In this document: positions 26,940 through 35,706 of the stretch, piece by piece
Numbering within the stretch: the first letter of the stretch is position 1
How the letters are laid out: each line of letters opens with the position of its first letter
DNA from: Flavobacterium caseinilyticum
GTDB taxonomy: Bacteria; Bacteroidota; Bacteroidia; Flavobacteriales; Flavobacteriaceae
Direction of reading: 5' to 3'
NCBI RefSeq assembly: GCF_004349085.1
Contig: NZ_SMFM01000001.1
Location: 930,001 to 994,000 of the forward strand
DNA length: 64,000 nt
Notes under the pieces: model-generated
The model's input: the letters and a program-made list of their open reading frames with translations, nothing else
Databases searched by the model: none
Told to the model about the DNA's origin: nothing
Program-made: the position numbers and the translations under genes

Positions 26940-28388
26940 CTAGTAATACGTAAAACGTCTTACTTTGGCAATATATTTTGCTAATCGGATTACTTGGTGA
27001 CTGTATCCGTATTCGTTATCGTACCAAATGTACAATACGATATTTTTTCCATCGGCAGAAACGATTGTGGCGTTACTGTCATATATAGCAGGAGCTGATG
27101 TTCCTACAATATCCGAAGAAACCAATTCGTTATTTAAAGAATATTTGATTTGTTCCACCAATTCGCCTTCCAATGCATATTTTTTCATGATGGCGTTGAT
27201 TTCTAGTAGCGATGTTTCTCTGGACACTTCAAGATTCAAAACCACCAGTGAACCGTTAGGAACTGGCACCCGAATCGCATTTGAAGTTAATTTTCCGGCA
27301 AGGCTTGGCAATGCTTTTGCAACAGCACTTCCGGCACCCGTTTCGGTGATTACCATATTCAAGGCTGCTGCTCTTCCACGACGGTATTTTTTGTGCATAT
27401 TATCCACAAGATTCTGGTCGTTCGTGTAGGCATGGATGGTTTCTAAATGTCCTTTGACAACCCCTAAAGTGTCTTCAACAGCTTTCAATATTGGCGTAAT
27501 GGCATTTGTAGTGCACGATGCTGCCGAAAAAATGTTGATTTCGTCAGGATTGTATTCGTTATGGTTTACGCCATGAACAATATTAGGTACTCCTTTTCCG
27601 GGAGCAGTAAGCAATACTTTATCAGTACCTTTCGAAACTAAATGTCGACTTAATGCTTCATGTGTCGTAAAAGCACCCGTGTTGTCAATTACTAATGCAT
27701 TATCAATTCCATAACGTGTGTAATCAATCTCTTCGGGTCCGTTTGCCGTGATTATGTGTACGGTTGTTCCGTTGATAATCAATGCATTGTTATCAGGATC
27801 AGCAGTAACTGAACCTTGAAAATCACCGTGTATAGAATCGTATCGCAATAACGAAGCTCTTTTTTCTAGAGAAGTAGCGTCATTTTTATCGCGTGTCACG
27901 ATAGCACGCAAACGCAATTGACTTCCTTTTCCGGTTTTTGACATTAATTCTCGAGCTAATAAACGGCCAATACGCCCAAAACCATACAGTACCACATCTT
28001 TCGGCTGAATGTCCTCAGAGTTTTTGGCATTTTTTAATTTGTCAATGACAAAATACTTGGCGTCAGGATATTTATCTTCTTCCAATCCATATTCGTACGT
28101 CAGTTTACCAATATCGAGTTTTGCAGGCGGTAAATTCAGTTCTAAAATAGCTTTTGCAATTTTAACCGAATCAAATACTGAAATGGGTTTGCCTACAAAT
28201 TCGGCCGCATATTCATGCAGGTTGATAATGTCACTGACATTTCTATCAATTAATTGATTTCGGAATAAGACCATTTCGATGGATTTATCATACCATAAAT
28301 CGCTGATAATTTTAATCAGTTTTACTCCTGCACGTCGCCTGTCGGCTTGTAATGAAACTTCCTTCTCGTATAAAGTTGTGGTTGCCAT
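26940..28388 (-). CDS. gap: glyceraldehyde-3-phosphate dehydrogenase, long form
   Basis: GAPDH oxidises glyceraldehyde-3-phosphate to 1,3-bisphosphoglycerate. The NAD(P)-binding start is LYGFGRIGRLLARELM (about 128-143), the active-site Cys is in SAASCTTNAITP, and WYDNEYGYSHQV near the end is diagnostic. At 482 aa it is about 145 residues longer than the classic enzyme. Most of the surplus is a helical N-terminal extension (about residues 1-125) before the Rossmann fold, seen in other Bacteroidota as I recall. A second, standard GAPDH probably exists elsewhere. Whether this one works in glycolysis or gluconeogenesis cannot be decided here. Confidence 0.92.
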   Translation of the reverse strand: MATTTLYEKEVSLQADRRRAGVKLIKIISDLWYDKSIEMVLFRNQLIDRNVSDIINLHEYAAEFVGKPISVFDSVKIAKAILELNLPPAKLDIGKLTYEYGLEEDKYPDAKYFVIDKLKNAKNSEDIQPKDVVLYGFGRIGRLLARELMSKTGKGSQLRLRAIVTRDKNDATSLEKRASLLRYDSIHGDFQGSVTADPDNNALIINGTTVHIITANGPEEIDYTRYGIDNALVIDNTGAFTTHEALSRHLVSKGTDKVLLTAPGKGVPNIVHGVNHNEYNPDEINIFSAASCTTNAITPILKAVEDTLGVVKGHLETIHAYTNDQNLVDNMHKKYRRGRAAALNMVITETGAGSAVAKALPSLAGKLTSNAIRVPVPNGSLVVLNLEVSRETSLLEINAIMKKYALEGELVEQIKYSLNNELVSSDIVGTSAPAIYDSNATIVSADGKNIVLYIWYDNEYGYSHQVIRLAKYIAKVRRFTYY

Positions 28389-28436
28389 GTTGAAAATTTA
28401 ATGAAAAATAAGTGATTGTATTTTTTAAAATTTGCG

Positions 28437-28444
28437 CAAAAATA
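28437..28444 (-). promoter_or_regulatory. -7 element of the GAPDH gene
   Basis: TATTTTTG on the minus strand lies about 48 bases before the ATG and matches TAnnTTTG. The -33 box is not clear. Confidence 0.45.
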
Positions 28445-28491
28445 CCCATTTCAATCGATTTCGTAGTGCATTTTGTGAATTATTTACAAAA

Positions 28492-28524
28492 TAAAAAAGC
28501 CACCTTATTTTTTCAAGATGGCTT
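28492..28524 (-). terminator. terminator of the HtrA protease gene
   Basis: AAGCCACCTT / AAGATGGCTT has one mismatch and a short loop, followed on the minus strand by a U-run. Confidence 0.75.
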
Positions 28525-28545
28525 AAATTTTTAAAATTGGAATGC

Positions 28546-29943
28546 TTAAAGAATTACTCGTATGACTTCACCATTTTTATTAATCATTTCGATACGTACG
28601 GTTTGGGTTTCTTCTTTTTTATTCAAAAGCTGGGAAACGGTTTCCACATTCGTTGCTTTTAAATTGTCAATACTCAAAATAATATTCCCGATCAGCTCGT
28701 CTTCATATTGTTTCAAGCTTTTGCTGGTAATCGATTTGATTCGTACGCCATATTCGATTTTAAATTTCTTTTTATCGACTGCATCTATATTTTCCAATTC
28801 CATTCCTTTGAATTCCGTGCTGAAGAAATCATTTTTACTCAGATATACAGGTACAGCTCTAGTTCTGCCGTCTCTGATGTAAGTCACCTGGACTTTATCA
28901 TTTGGTCTTTTTGTATTGATGTATCCCGAAAGATCAGCAAAGGTAGCCACATTTTGATCGTCTAATTTGATGATTATGTCGCCATTGGCAAGTCCTGACT
29001 TTTCGGCACCGGAATTTTTTGTAACCTTATTAATATAGAAACCCTGCGTTTGGGAAATTCCTAATTCCTTAGAGCTGGTTCCATTCAGTTCGCCGCCTTC
29101 AACACCTAATATTCCGCGTTGTACATTACCAAATTCCATAAGGTCTTCAATGATTTTTCGGGCAATATTCGAAGGCACAGCAAACGAATATCCTACGTAA
29201 GAACCTGTCATTGAAGAGATCATCGTATTGATTCCGATTAATTCGCCCCTCGTGTTTACTAAGGCGCCACCGCTGTTTCCAGGATTTACCGCCGCATCTG
29301 TCTGTATAAATGATTGAATTCCGCTGGTATCAAGGTCTCTTGCTTTGGCAGATACAATTCCAGCAGTCACCGTTGAGGTTAAATTATACGGATTTCCCAC
29401 TGCCAAAACCCATTCGCCAATTCGCACCGAATCAGAATTGGCAAAAACTGTATACGGTAATTTTTCCTCTGCGTCAATTTTCAGCAAAGCGATATCCATT
29501 TTAGAATCGGTTCCAATCAGTTTTGCCACGTATGATTTTTTGTTATTTAAGGTGATTTCAATTTCTGAAGCTCCTTTTATCACGTGATTATTAGTTACAA
29601 TATAGCCGTCTTCTGAGATAATTACTCCCGAACCCGTTCCCACTTGTTCTTGCAACTGCTCCCCTTTGTAACCATAAAAATATTCCAGCATCGGATTAGT
29701 AACCACTCGTCGGCTGACATTTTTAACGTGCACTACCGTATGAATTGTTTTTTCCGCAGCCTCTGTAAAATCAATTACATCAGCAGATAATCCTACTTTT
29801 CTGCCGTAAGAATCAGTTGTGGTTGTTACCAACGAATTATTAGTGGAAAAATATCCATCGGAATCAAATAATAATTTGTAAGCCCCTAATGTTACGACTC
29901 CGCTTAATAAAGAAACCAAGAAAAGAGCTGAAAAATTTTTCAT
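28546..29943 (-). CDS. HtrA/DegQ-type periplasmic serine protease
   Basis: This envelope quality-control protease degrades or refolds misfolded exported proteins. An N-terminal hydrophobic segment (about 5-26) acts as signal or anchor. The trypsin-like domain has His120 (TNNHV), Asp150 (SKMDIALLK) and Ser224 (NPGNSGGAL). Two PDZ domains follow at about 275-360 and 370-465. The full set matches DegP/DegQ rather than single-PDZ DegS. It is single, with its own terminator. Induction by envelope stress is expected from the family; no operator is recognised. Confidence 0.94.
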   Translation of the reverse strand: MKNFSALFLVSLLSGVVTLGAYKLLFDSDGYFSTNNSLVTTTTDSYGRKVGLSADVIDFTEAAEKTIHTVVHVKNVSRRVVTNPMLEYFYGYKGEQLQEQVGTGSGVIISEDGYIVTNNHVIKGASEIEITLNNKKSYVAKLIGTDSKMDIALLKIDAEEKLPYTVFANSDSVRIGEWVLAVGNPYNLTSTVTAGIVSAKARDLDTSGIQSFIQTDAAVNPGNSGGALVNTRGELIGINTMISSMTGSYVGYSFAVPSNIARKIIEDLMEFGNVQRGILGVEGGELNGTSSKELGISQTQGFYINKVTKNSGAEKSGLANGDIIIKLDDQNVATFADLSGYINTKRPNDKVQVTYIRDGRTRAVPVYLSKNDFFSTEFKGMELENIDAVDKKKFKIEYGVRIKSITSKSLKQYEDELIGNIILSIDNLKATNVETVSQLLNKKEETQTVRIEMINKNGEVIRVIL

Positions 29944-30052
29944 AATAAAATTACTTTTTTAGTACAATTACCCGTAAAAATAAAACTAAATTAGCTTCGT
30001 AAAATACAGTTTAACGCTCTTTAACAATGATTAACATTTCATTAATAGTTCG

Positions 30053-30060
30053 TACTTTTG
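30053..30060 (+). promoter_or_regulatory. -7 element of dapF
   Basis: TACTTTTG matches TAnnTTTG. It overlaps the in-frame TTG at 30058, so the functional start must be the ATG at 30082, with a leader of about 15 bases. Confidence 0.55.
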
Positions 30061-30081
30061 TTGGACTCAATTCAAATAAAA

Positions 30082-30864
30082 ATGCATTTAGAATTTTTTA
30101 AATACCAAGGGACCGGAAATGATTTCGTAATGGTTGATAACCGCTCCGGTTTTTTTCCAAAACAAAATACAAAGCTCATTGCGCATTTATGCGACAGACG
30201 TTTTGGAATAGGTGGCGATGGCTTAATTTTATTGGAAAATGATTCCGAAACGGATTTTAAAATGGTCTATTACAATTCTGATGGCAATCAAAGTTCGATG
30301 TGTGGCAACGGAGGACGGTGTTTGGTGGCTTTCGCCAAAAAGCTGCACGTAATCGAGAATGAAACTACCTTCATAGCAACAGATGGTTTGCACCACGCAA
30401 CAATTGGAGATGACGGTTTGGTTTCACTTCAAATGATAGATGTTGATGAGGTAAAAGTAAGTTCAGATTATGTGTTTATGAATACGGGTTCGCCACATCA
30501 TGTGCAATTGGTTGACGATTTAGAAAATTATAATATAAAAGAAAACGGAGCTGCAATTCGATATGGAGATTTGTATGGAAAAGCTGGAAGTAACATCAAT
30601 TTTGTAAAACAAATTGATGACACTACCTTTTCATTAAGAACGTATGAAAGAGGGGTAGAAGATGAAACACTTTCTTGCGGGACAGGCGCTACAGCTGTTG
30701 CAATTGCGATGAACGTGTTGGGAAAAACAGATTCTTCTTCTATTGATTTGAATGTTGAAGGCGGCAAATTAGTCGTTTCTTTTGATAAAAAAGAAGGGAA
30801 ATTTAGTAATGTTTTCCTGAAAGGGCCAGCTGAATTTGTATTTAAAGGAATGATTGAGATTTAA
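30082..30864 (+). CDS. dapF: diaminopimelate epimerase
   Basis: DapF converts LL- to meso-diaminopimelate for lysine and peptidoglycan synthesis. With the ATG at 30082 the protein is 260 aa and begins MHLEFFKYQGTGNDFV, the family start. The two catalytic cysteines are Cys74 (SSMCGNGGR) and Cys199 (LSCGTGA). The frame is open eight codons further upstream from a TTG, but that codon lies in the promoter. Downstream a broken ORF6N gene, an acetyltransferase and mltG follow on the same strand. Confidence 0.95.
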   Translation: MHLEFFKYQGTGNDFVMVDNRSGFFPKQNTKLIAHLCDRRFGIGGDGLILLENDSETDFKMVYYNSDGNQSSMCGNGGRCLVAFAKKLHVIENETTFIATDGLHHATIGDDGLVSLQMIDVDEVKVSSDYVFMNTGSPHHVQLVDDLENYNIKENGAAIRYGDLYGKAGSNINFVKQIDDTTFSLRTYERGVEDETLSCGTGATAVAIAMNVLGKTDSSSIDLNVEGGKLVVSFDKKEGKFSNVFLKGPAEFVFKGMIEI

Positions 30865-30930
30865 TTAGGAAGCTAAAGGTTGTAACTTTAATTCAGCTAA
30901 AAAATAATTTTCACGTACAAAATAGATAAT

Positions 30931-31454
30931 ATGACTAAAGAGATTAGACTTCCTGATGATATTATCAGCAGTAAGATTTATTTGATAAGAGATCAAAAAG
31001 TTATGTTAGATAAAGATTTGTCGGAACTTTATGCTGGAAAAAAAAACAACTTAAGCGTCAGGTTCGTAGGAACATAGAACGCTTTCTGGAAGATTTTATG
31101 TTTGAAATTAATCAATTAGAATTTGATAATTTGAGGAGTCAATTTGGCACCTCAAGTTGGGGAGGAATAAGATATATGCCTATGGCATTTACAGAACAAG
31201 GCGGCGCTATGTTGTCAAGTGTAATCAACAGCCTTACTGCAATAAAAGTCAATATTCAAATCATACGTGTTTTTACAAAATTAAGAGCGATGCTTTCGGA
31301 TACTTTGAGTATGAAATTAGAAATTGAAGAAATTAAAGAGAAACTCTCCAATCACACTGAAAATATAGAACTTGTTTTTAATTATCTTGATGAATTAATT
31401 GATAAAAAAGACAATGCCGAACCTAGAAAAAAGATAGGGTATAAAAATAATTAA
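30931..31454 (+). pseudogene. ORF6N-domain protein, frameshifted
   Basis: From the ATG at 30931 the frame reads SSKIYLIRDQKVMLDKDLSE, the start of an ORF6N (KilA-N-related) domain, then runs into a stop at 31076. The next part of the domain continues in another frame: QLKRQVRRNIERFLEDFMF from about 31047, then NLRSQFGTSSWGG and AFTEQGGAMLSS. The break falls at a run of nine A (31038-31046), where one extra base would join the halves. The C-terminal tail is a coiled coil (EIEEIKEKLSNH). ORF6N proteins are DNA-binding and often phage- or plasmid-derived. It is either a real pseudogene or a homopolymer sequencing error. Confidence 0.85.
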
Positions 31455-31473
31455 GTAAAATCGTAATTTTAGA

Positions 31474-32007
31474 ATGAAAACATTAAAAGGCGACAATATT
31501 TATATTCGTGCATTAGAACCCAATGATTTGGAGTTTATTTATGCCATAGAAAACGACCAGAGCATTTGGGAAGTAAGTAATACGCACACCCCTTACAGCC
31601 GTTTTTTAGTCAAACAATATTTAGAAAACGCCCATCAGGATATTTACGAAGCCAAGCAGTTGCGATTGGCTATTTGTCAGGATCACGATTTCCCGGCCTT
31701 GGGTTTAATCGATTTGTTTGATTTTGATCCAAAGAATAATAGGGCGGGAGTTGGCATCGTTATCCAAATCAATGAAAACCGAAGACAGAATATTGGTTCT
31801 GAAGCTTTGGGTTTATTAATTGAATATGCTTTTTGTAATCTTAATTTACATCAGTTATACGCAAATATTGGTACCGAAAATGAAGCTAGTACAGCTCTTT
31901 TTACTAAATTTGGATTCGAAAGAATAGGCGTGAAAAAAGATTGGACTTTTATAAACGGAAAATACAAGGACGAAGCGATTTTTCAATTAATCAATACTAA
32001 ATTTTAA
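31474..32007 (+). CDS. GNAT family N-acetyltransferase
   Basis: This 177-aa protein is of the RimJ/RimL/SpeG-like GNAT branch. It begins with the beta1 motif YIRALEPNDLEFIYAIEND. The acetyl-CoA site region is IQINENRRQNIGSEALGLLIEYAF (about 95-118), followed by LNLHQLYANIGTENEAST and FGFERIGVKKD. The acceptor may be a protein N-terminus, a polyamine or a small molecule. It sits 82 bases before mltG on the same strand, and from memory dapF - acetyltransferase - mltG is a recurrent order in Flavobacterium. Confidence 0.87.
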   Translation: MKTLKGDNIYIRALEPNDLEFIYAIENDQSIWEVSNTHTPYSRFLVKQYLENAHQDIYEAKQLRLAICQDHDFPALGLIDLFDFDPKNNRAGVGIVIQINENRRQNIGSEALGLLIEYAFCNLNLHQLYANIGTENEASTALFTKFGFERIGVKKDWTFINGKYKDEAIFQLINTKF

Positions 32008-32089
32008 GAAGTAAAATTTTAATTTATCACGATTCTCAACATTTAAAGGGAAGATTATACATGTTATTATTCCAATAAAAAAAACACAT

Positions 32090-33130
32090 ATGAATTCAAA
32101 GAAAATCATTACTACAGTATCCGTTATTTTAATATCAATTTTAATGATTTACGGGTTGGTTATTTTGCGTCAAATTTTTTCCTCGAACACAAAATTTTCT
32201 GAAAAAGAAGTTTATGTATTTATACCGACAGACTCTAAATACGATGATGTCAAAAAAATAATCGCTCCTTATATAGAAAACTTAGATCGTTTTGAAATGG
32301 TTGCCAATAAAAGAGGCTATTCAGACAATGTGATTCCGGGCCGTTTTTTATTGACAAAAGGGATGAACAGTTTTGATTTGGTAAAAACGTTGAGACTTAA
32401 TTCTCCCGTGAAATTGGCTTTTAATAATCAGGAACGTGTAGAGAATTTGGCGGGACGAGTAGGTTCTCAAATAGAAGCCGACAGTTTGTCATTACTGACT
32501 TCTTTTAAAGACTCTATTTTTCTAAAAGAAAATGGGTTTAATGAAGAAAATATTATGGCAATGTTCATCCCCAATACCTATGAGATTTACTGGAATATAA
32601 CAGCTGAAAAGTTCCGCGATAAAATGATCAAAGAATATCGTAATTTTTGGAACAAAGAAAGGGTTGCCAAAGCTCAAAAGCAAGGATTTACTCCAATTGA
32701 AGCAACAATTTTGGCTTCAATTGTACACAAAGAATCGGTAAAAAAAGACGAAAGACCGAGAATAGCAGGCGTGTATTTGAATCGATTGCGAGCTGAAATG
32801 CCGTTGCAGGCTGATCCAACGGTAATATTTGCGATGAAAAAGAAATCGAATGATTTTGATCAGGTAATCAAAAGAGTTTTCTATAATGACTTGACAATGG
32901 CGCATCCTTATAATACCTATATGAATGTAGGACTTCCTCCAGGACCTATTGCTATGCCTGATATCACAGCGTTAGAAGCAGTTTTAGATCCCGAAAAAAA
33001 TAATTTTATTTATTTCTGTGCTAGTGTGGAACGTTTTGGATATCACGAGTTTGCCACCACATTAGAAGAACACAATAAAAACGCCAAAAAATATTCGGAT
33101 TGGATCAACAGTCAAGGGGTAAAAAGGTAG
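32090..33130 (+). CDS. mltG: endolytic murein transglycosylase
   Basis: MltG (YceG) cuts nascent glycan strands at the inner membrane and helps set their length. One transmembrane helix lies at residues about 7-26 and the rest is periplasmic. The YceG domain carries the catalytic Glu215 in VHKESVKKDERP, then GVYLNRL, LQADPTV and NVGLPPGPIAMP, all diagnostic. At 346 aa it is of usual length. The next gene starts within or right at its end, which suggests translational coupling. Confidence 0.94.
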   Translation: MNSKKIITTVSVILISILMIYGLVILRQIFSSNTKFSEKEVYVFIPTDSKYDDVKKIIAPYIENLDRFEMVANKRGYSDNVIPGRFLLTKGMNSFDLVKTLRLNSPVKLAFNNQERVENLAGRVGSQIEADSLSLLTSFKDSIFLKENGFNEENIMAMFIPNTYEIYWNITAEKFRDKMIKEYRNFWNKERVAKAQKQGFTPIEATILASIVHKESVKKDERPRIAGVYLNRLRAEMPLQADPTVIFAMKKKSNDFDQVIKRVFYNDLTMAHPYNTYMNVGLPPGPIAMPDITALEAVLDPEKNNFIYFCASVERFGYHEFATTLEEHNKNAKKYSDWINSQGVKR

Positions 33131-33132
33131 GT

Positions 33133-34047
33133 TTGAAATTTAAAATACTCCTTTTGTTTTTATGGTTTGTGGGATGTCAAATCAGCCATTCACAAAACCG
33201 AGCTGAACATTTTTTTACTCCCTCCGATACTCTAAATAAGAAAAGGCAAAATGCAGTGATCATTTCTGAAGCGGTTTTGGCTACGGGAACTTTGGTAGGC
33301 TTAAACCAACTTTGGTATGCTGATTATCCCAAGTCTGATTTTCATTTTATAAATGACAATTCAGATTGGCTTCAGATGGATAAAGCCGGACATGTGTTTT
33401 CTTCGTATCATTTCGGTAGGCTTGGTGCTGAAATGCTGAATTGGAGCGGCGCCACTAAAAAAAATCAATTGCTTTTCGGAGCGGGTTTAGGATTTGCATT
33501 TTTAACAGCCGTTGAGGTATTAGATGGTTATTCCTCTGAGTGGGGTGCCTCCTCTGGCGATATAATTGCCAATGCTTCAGGGACGGCTTTGTATGTTTCT
33601 CAGGAATTAATTTGGAATGAACAACGGATTATCCCGAAATTCTCTTTTCATACTACAAAATATGCCAATTATAGACCAGAGGTACTCGGCAGTTCCTTCT
33701 CGGAGCAAATTTTAAAGGATTATAATGGACAAACCTATTGGCTTTCGGTTAATTTAAATTCGTTTGCTAAAGGTTCTAAAATTCCTAAATGGCTAAATTT
33801 AGCAGTAGGGTACGGAGCCGAAGGAATGATAACTGGAAACAAGAATAATACTTCTGCTTTTTTATCTTCAAATCCACAAAGATTCAGACAATTTTATCTC
33901 AGTCTGGATGTTGATTTAACAAAAATTAAGACCGATTCTCATTTGTTAAAAACTATTTTTTCCGTTTTTAATACCGTTAAAATTCCTGCACCAACAATCG
34001 AATTTGTGCGTTTCAACGAGATAAAATACCACTTCATCTATTTTTAG
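33133..34047 (+). CDS. DUF2279 lipoprotein-like or exported protein
   Basis: I recognise the DUF2279 pattern: NDNSDWLQMDKAGHVFSSYH, EVLDGYSSEWGASSGDIIAN and the C-terminal NLAVGYGAEGM. The start is not an ATG. The frame opens at TTG 33100, inside mltG, and has another TTG at 33133. The latter gives a clean signal peptide (KFKILLLFLWFVG) three bases after the mltG stop, so I prefer it. The protein is probably membrane-associated in the envelope and co-transcribed with mltG. Its function is unknown. Confidence 0.8.
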   Translation: MKFKILLLFLWFVGCQISHSQNRAEHFFTPSDTLNKKRQNAVIISEAVLATGTLVGLNQLWYADYPKSDFHFINDNSDWLQMDKAGHVFSSYHFGRLGAEMLNWSGATKKNQLLFGAGLGFAFLTAVEVLDGYSSEWGASSGDIIANASGTALYVSQELIWNEQRIIPKFSFHTTKYANYRPEVLGSSFSEQILKDYNGQTYWLSVNLNSFAKGSKIPKWLNLAVGYGAEGMITGNKNNTSAFLSSNPQRFRQFYLSLDVDLTKIKTDSHLLKTIFSVFNTVKIPAPTIEFVRFNEIKYHFIYF

Positions 34048-34089
34048 AAAAGTTTAACTGTCTGATTTTCAGTAAAATTATTTTTATCG

Positions 34090-34097
34090 TATCTTTG
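34090..34097 (+). promoter_or_regulatory. -7 element of the lysozyme-like gene
   Basis: TATCTTTG matches TAnnTTTG and lies 47 bases before the ATG. Confidence 0.45.
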
Positions 34098-34144
34098 CAC
34101 GTAGAAATTTCATAACGGGACAGCGTTTTGAAGAAAAACAATTT

Positions 34145-34786
34145 ATGATTAAGAAATGGTATTTTTATACAAGTTTGACTGTAATTACAGTTTTTTTGAG
34201 CTCAGGTTTTAGACCTTTTAATTTGGAAACCAACCCATGGTTTCTCATCAATGAAGAAGATGGAACACACTACTTATATCCATCACAAGAACAAGAAGAA
34301 TACACCAATTTAAACATCCCTTTTACCGGAAATTTCTTTATTGGATTTAAAGAAGCCATCGGCTATCGCGAATCTCAGAGTAAATATAAAAAAATCAATT
34401 CTTTAGGTTATATGGGTAAATACCAGTTTGGTATAGAAACGTTAAAATCGGTGGGAATATACAGTCGCTCTACTTTTTTGAATAGCCCTGAACTACAGGA
34501 AAAAGCATTTTTAGCGCTGTTGGCAAAGAACAAATGGGAGTTAAAAAAAGAAATTGAACGATATGAGGGTACTGTACTGAATGGTATTCACATAACAGAA
34601 TCAGGTATATTAGCTGCTGCGCACCTTGGAGGAGCAGGATCCGTTAAAAAATATTTTAAACACAAAGGTAAACGCAATTTTAGAGACGCTTATGGAAGTT
34701 CAATAAGAAGTTATATGAAAATGTTTGGAGGTTATGACACTTCGTTTATTATTGCAAACATTAATGCAACTGTGAAAAACATTTAA
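34145..34786 (+). CDS. lysozyme-like / transglycosylase-fold exported protein
   Basis: The 213-aa protein has an N-terminal signal or anchor (about residues 5-21). The core region GFKEAIGYRESQSKYKKINS, then LGYMGKYQFG and ILAAAHLGGAGSVKKYF, follows the layout of lytic transglycosylases and phage-type lysozymes: a catalytic Glu in RES, GxYQF, then an A-H-x-G helix. It is likely a wall hydrolase. It follows mltG and DUF2279 but has its own -7 element. The fold assignment is by pattern only. Confidence 0.7.
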   Translation: MIKKWYFYTSLTVITVFLSSGFRPFNLETNPWFLINEEDGTHYLYPSQEQEEYTNLNIPFTGNFFIGFKEAIGYRESQSKYKKINSLGYMGKYQFGIETLKSVGIYSRSTFLNSPELQEKAFLALLAKNKWELKKEIERYEGTVLNGIHITESGILAAAHLGGAGSVKKYFKHKGKRNFRDAYGSSIRSYMKMFGGYDTSFIIANINATVKNI

Positions 34787-34803
34787 TTACGGGTAATAAT
34801 TGC

Positions 34804-34845
34804 AAAAGAGGCTTTGAAAAACTAAATTTTTTAAAGCCTCTTTTT
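34804..34845. terminator. bidirectional terminator
   Basis: An 18-bp stem, AAAAGAGGCTTTGAAAAA with TTTTTTAAAGCCTCTTTT, having one wobble, lies between converging genes. Confidence 0.88.
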
Positions 34846-34856
34846 ATGTAAAAAGG

Positions 34857-35375
34857 TTATCTCTCTTTAATAATTTCTCCGTTGGGACGCACAACTAAAT
34901 TAATGACGTCCTTATCTTTTTTGATTTTCACGTTATATTGTTTTTTGATAATATCTCCGTCTTCCTGAGTATACAGAAAACGATCATTTACAATGGAATA
35001 TCCGGGATAGGTTCTGTAAATAGAGTAAATCACATCACTGGGTAGTTTTACGTTTTTAAAATTTTCCACCACACGTACTAACTTTCCATTTTCATTGTAG
35101 GTAGCAGTCAAAGATCCGTTACTAACCTCCATTACTACAAGGTACTCTTCAAAACCTTCCGCATCTTTACCTAAATCATAGGCGATAAATTTTTCTTCAA
35201 CCATTTTTACTCTTTGATCAGGATTATTATCCGGTATGTAGATTGAAAAATCTGTCCCGACTCTTTTAATAATAACTCCGGGCAGTTCCTCTATTTTGAT
35301 TTTTCCTTTCTCCGTTACTTGAGCAGTTACTGCAAATGATATGCTGAAGAAAAATAGTATAATAAGTGATTTCAT
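34857..35375 (-). CDS. secreted PepSY-like protein, paralog 1
   Basis: This 172-aa exported protein has a signal peptide ending TAQ at about residue 19. The body contains ELPGVIIKRVGTDFSIYIPD, KFIAYDLGKDAEGFEEYLV, SLTATYNENGKLVRVVENFK and VKLPSDVIYSIYRTYPG, which resembles DUF2874/PepSY-like folds. It is closely related along its full length to the protein encoded at 45302-45835. Both genes share an upstream motif at nearly the same distance. It is monocistronic and its function is unknown. Confidence 0.75.
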   Translation of the reverse strand: MKSLIILFFFSISFAVTAQVTEKGKIKIEELPGVIIKRVGTDFSIYIPDNNPDQRVKMVEEKFIAYDLGKDAEGFEEYLVVMEVSNGSLTATYNENGKLVRVVENFKNVKLPSDVIYSIYRTYPGYSIVNDRFLYTQEDGDIIKKQYNVKIKKDKDVINLVVRPNGEIIKER

Positions 35376-35433
35376 GACATAAAGTTTTAAATTAATAAAT
35401 AAGTTTCAAAAGTGTAATAAACGGATTCATTTC

Positions 35434-35465
35434 AAGGCTTGATGTTTTACTCCCCCTTTTTTTTT
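35434..35465 (-). promoter_or_regulatory. upstream motif shared with the paralog (copy 1)
   Basis: On the plus strand it reads AAGGCTT, ten bases, then TCCCCC and a T-run. It ends 59 bases upstream of the start codon. The gene at 45835 has AAGGCTT-N10-TCCCCTTTT at nearly the same place. It may be a regulator site or an unusual promoter. Confidence 0.45.
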
Positions 35466-35640
35466 GATTATATAAACAACTGTTTTTAAGATATTTACGA
35501 TTTTATTTAATGGTAAACCTATGTAAATTTAGCTTTTTTATTAAGGCTTTACTGTTAATTATTTCCATAAGAAATGTTAATAAAACTGTTTAAGTTCCAC
35601 TTTTTTTAACAAGAATTAGTGATTTAATTTATTTTCCAAA

Positions 35641-35675
35641 TTAAAAAAAAAAGCACCAATCTTTCGATTGATGCT
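35641..35675 (-). terminator. terminator of the mutase gene run
   Basis: AAGCA-CAATC / GATTG-TGCTT with one mismatch, followed on the minus strand by a U-run. Confidence 0.8.
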
Positions 35676-35706
35676 TTGTAAGTAATGAAATTCGTGTGAG
35701 TAGCTT

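Larger units (their letters stand above)
35376..35706. other. intergenic region with a paralog-shared motif
   Basis: This 331-base gap contains the motif AAGGCTT-N10-TCCCCCTTTT at 35434-35460 and the mutase terminator at 35641-35675. Nothing else is recognised. Confidence 0.5.

Noticed and set aside
31098..31454. Stand-alone 118-aa gene
   Set aside because: It is the C-terminal part of a frameshifted ORF6N gene; the N-terminal part lies in another frame just upstream.
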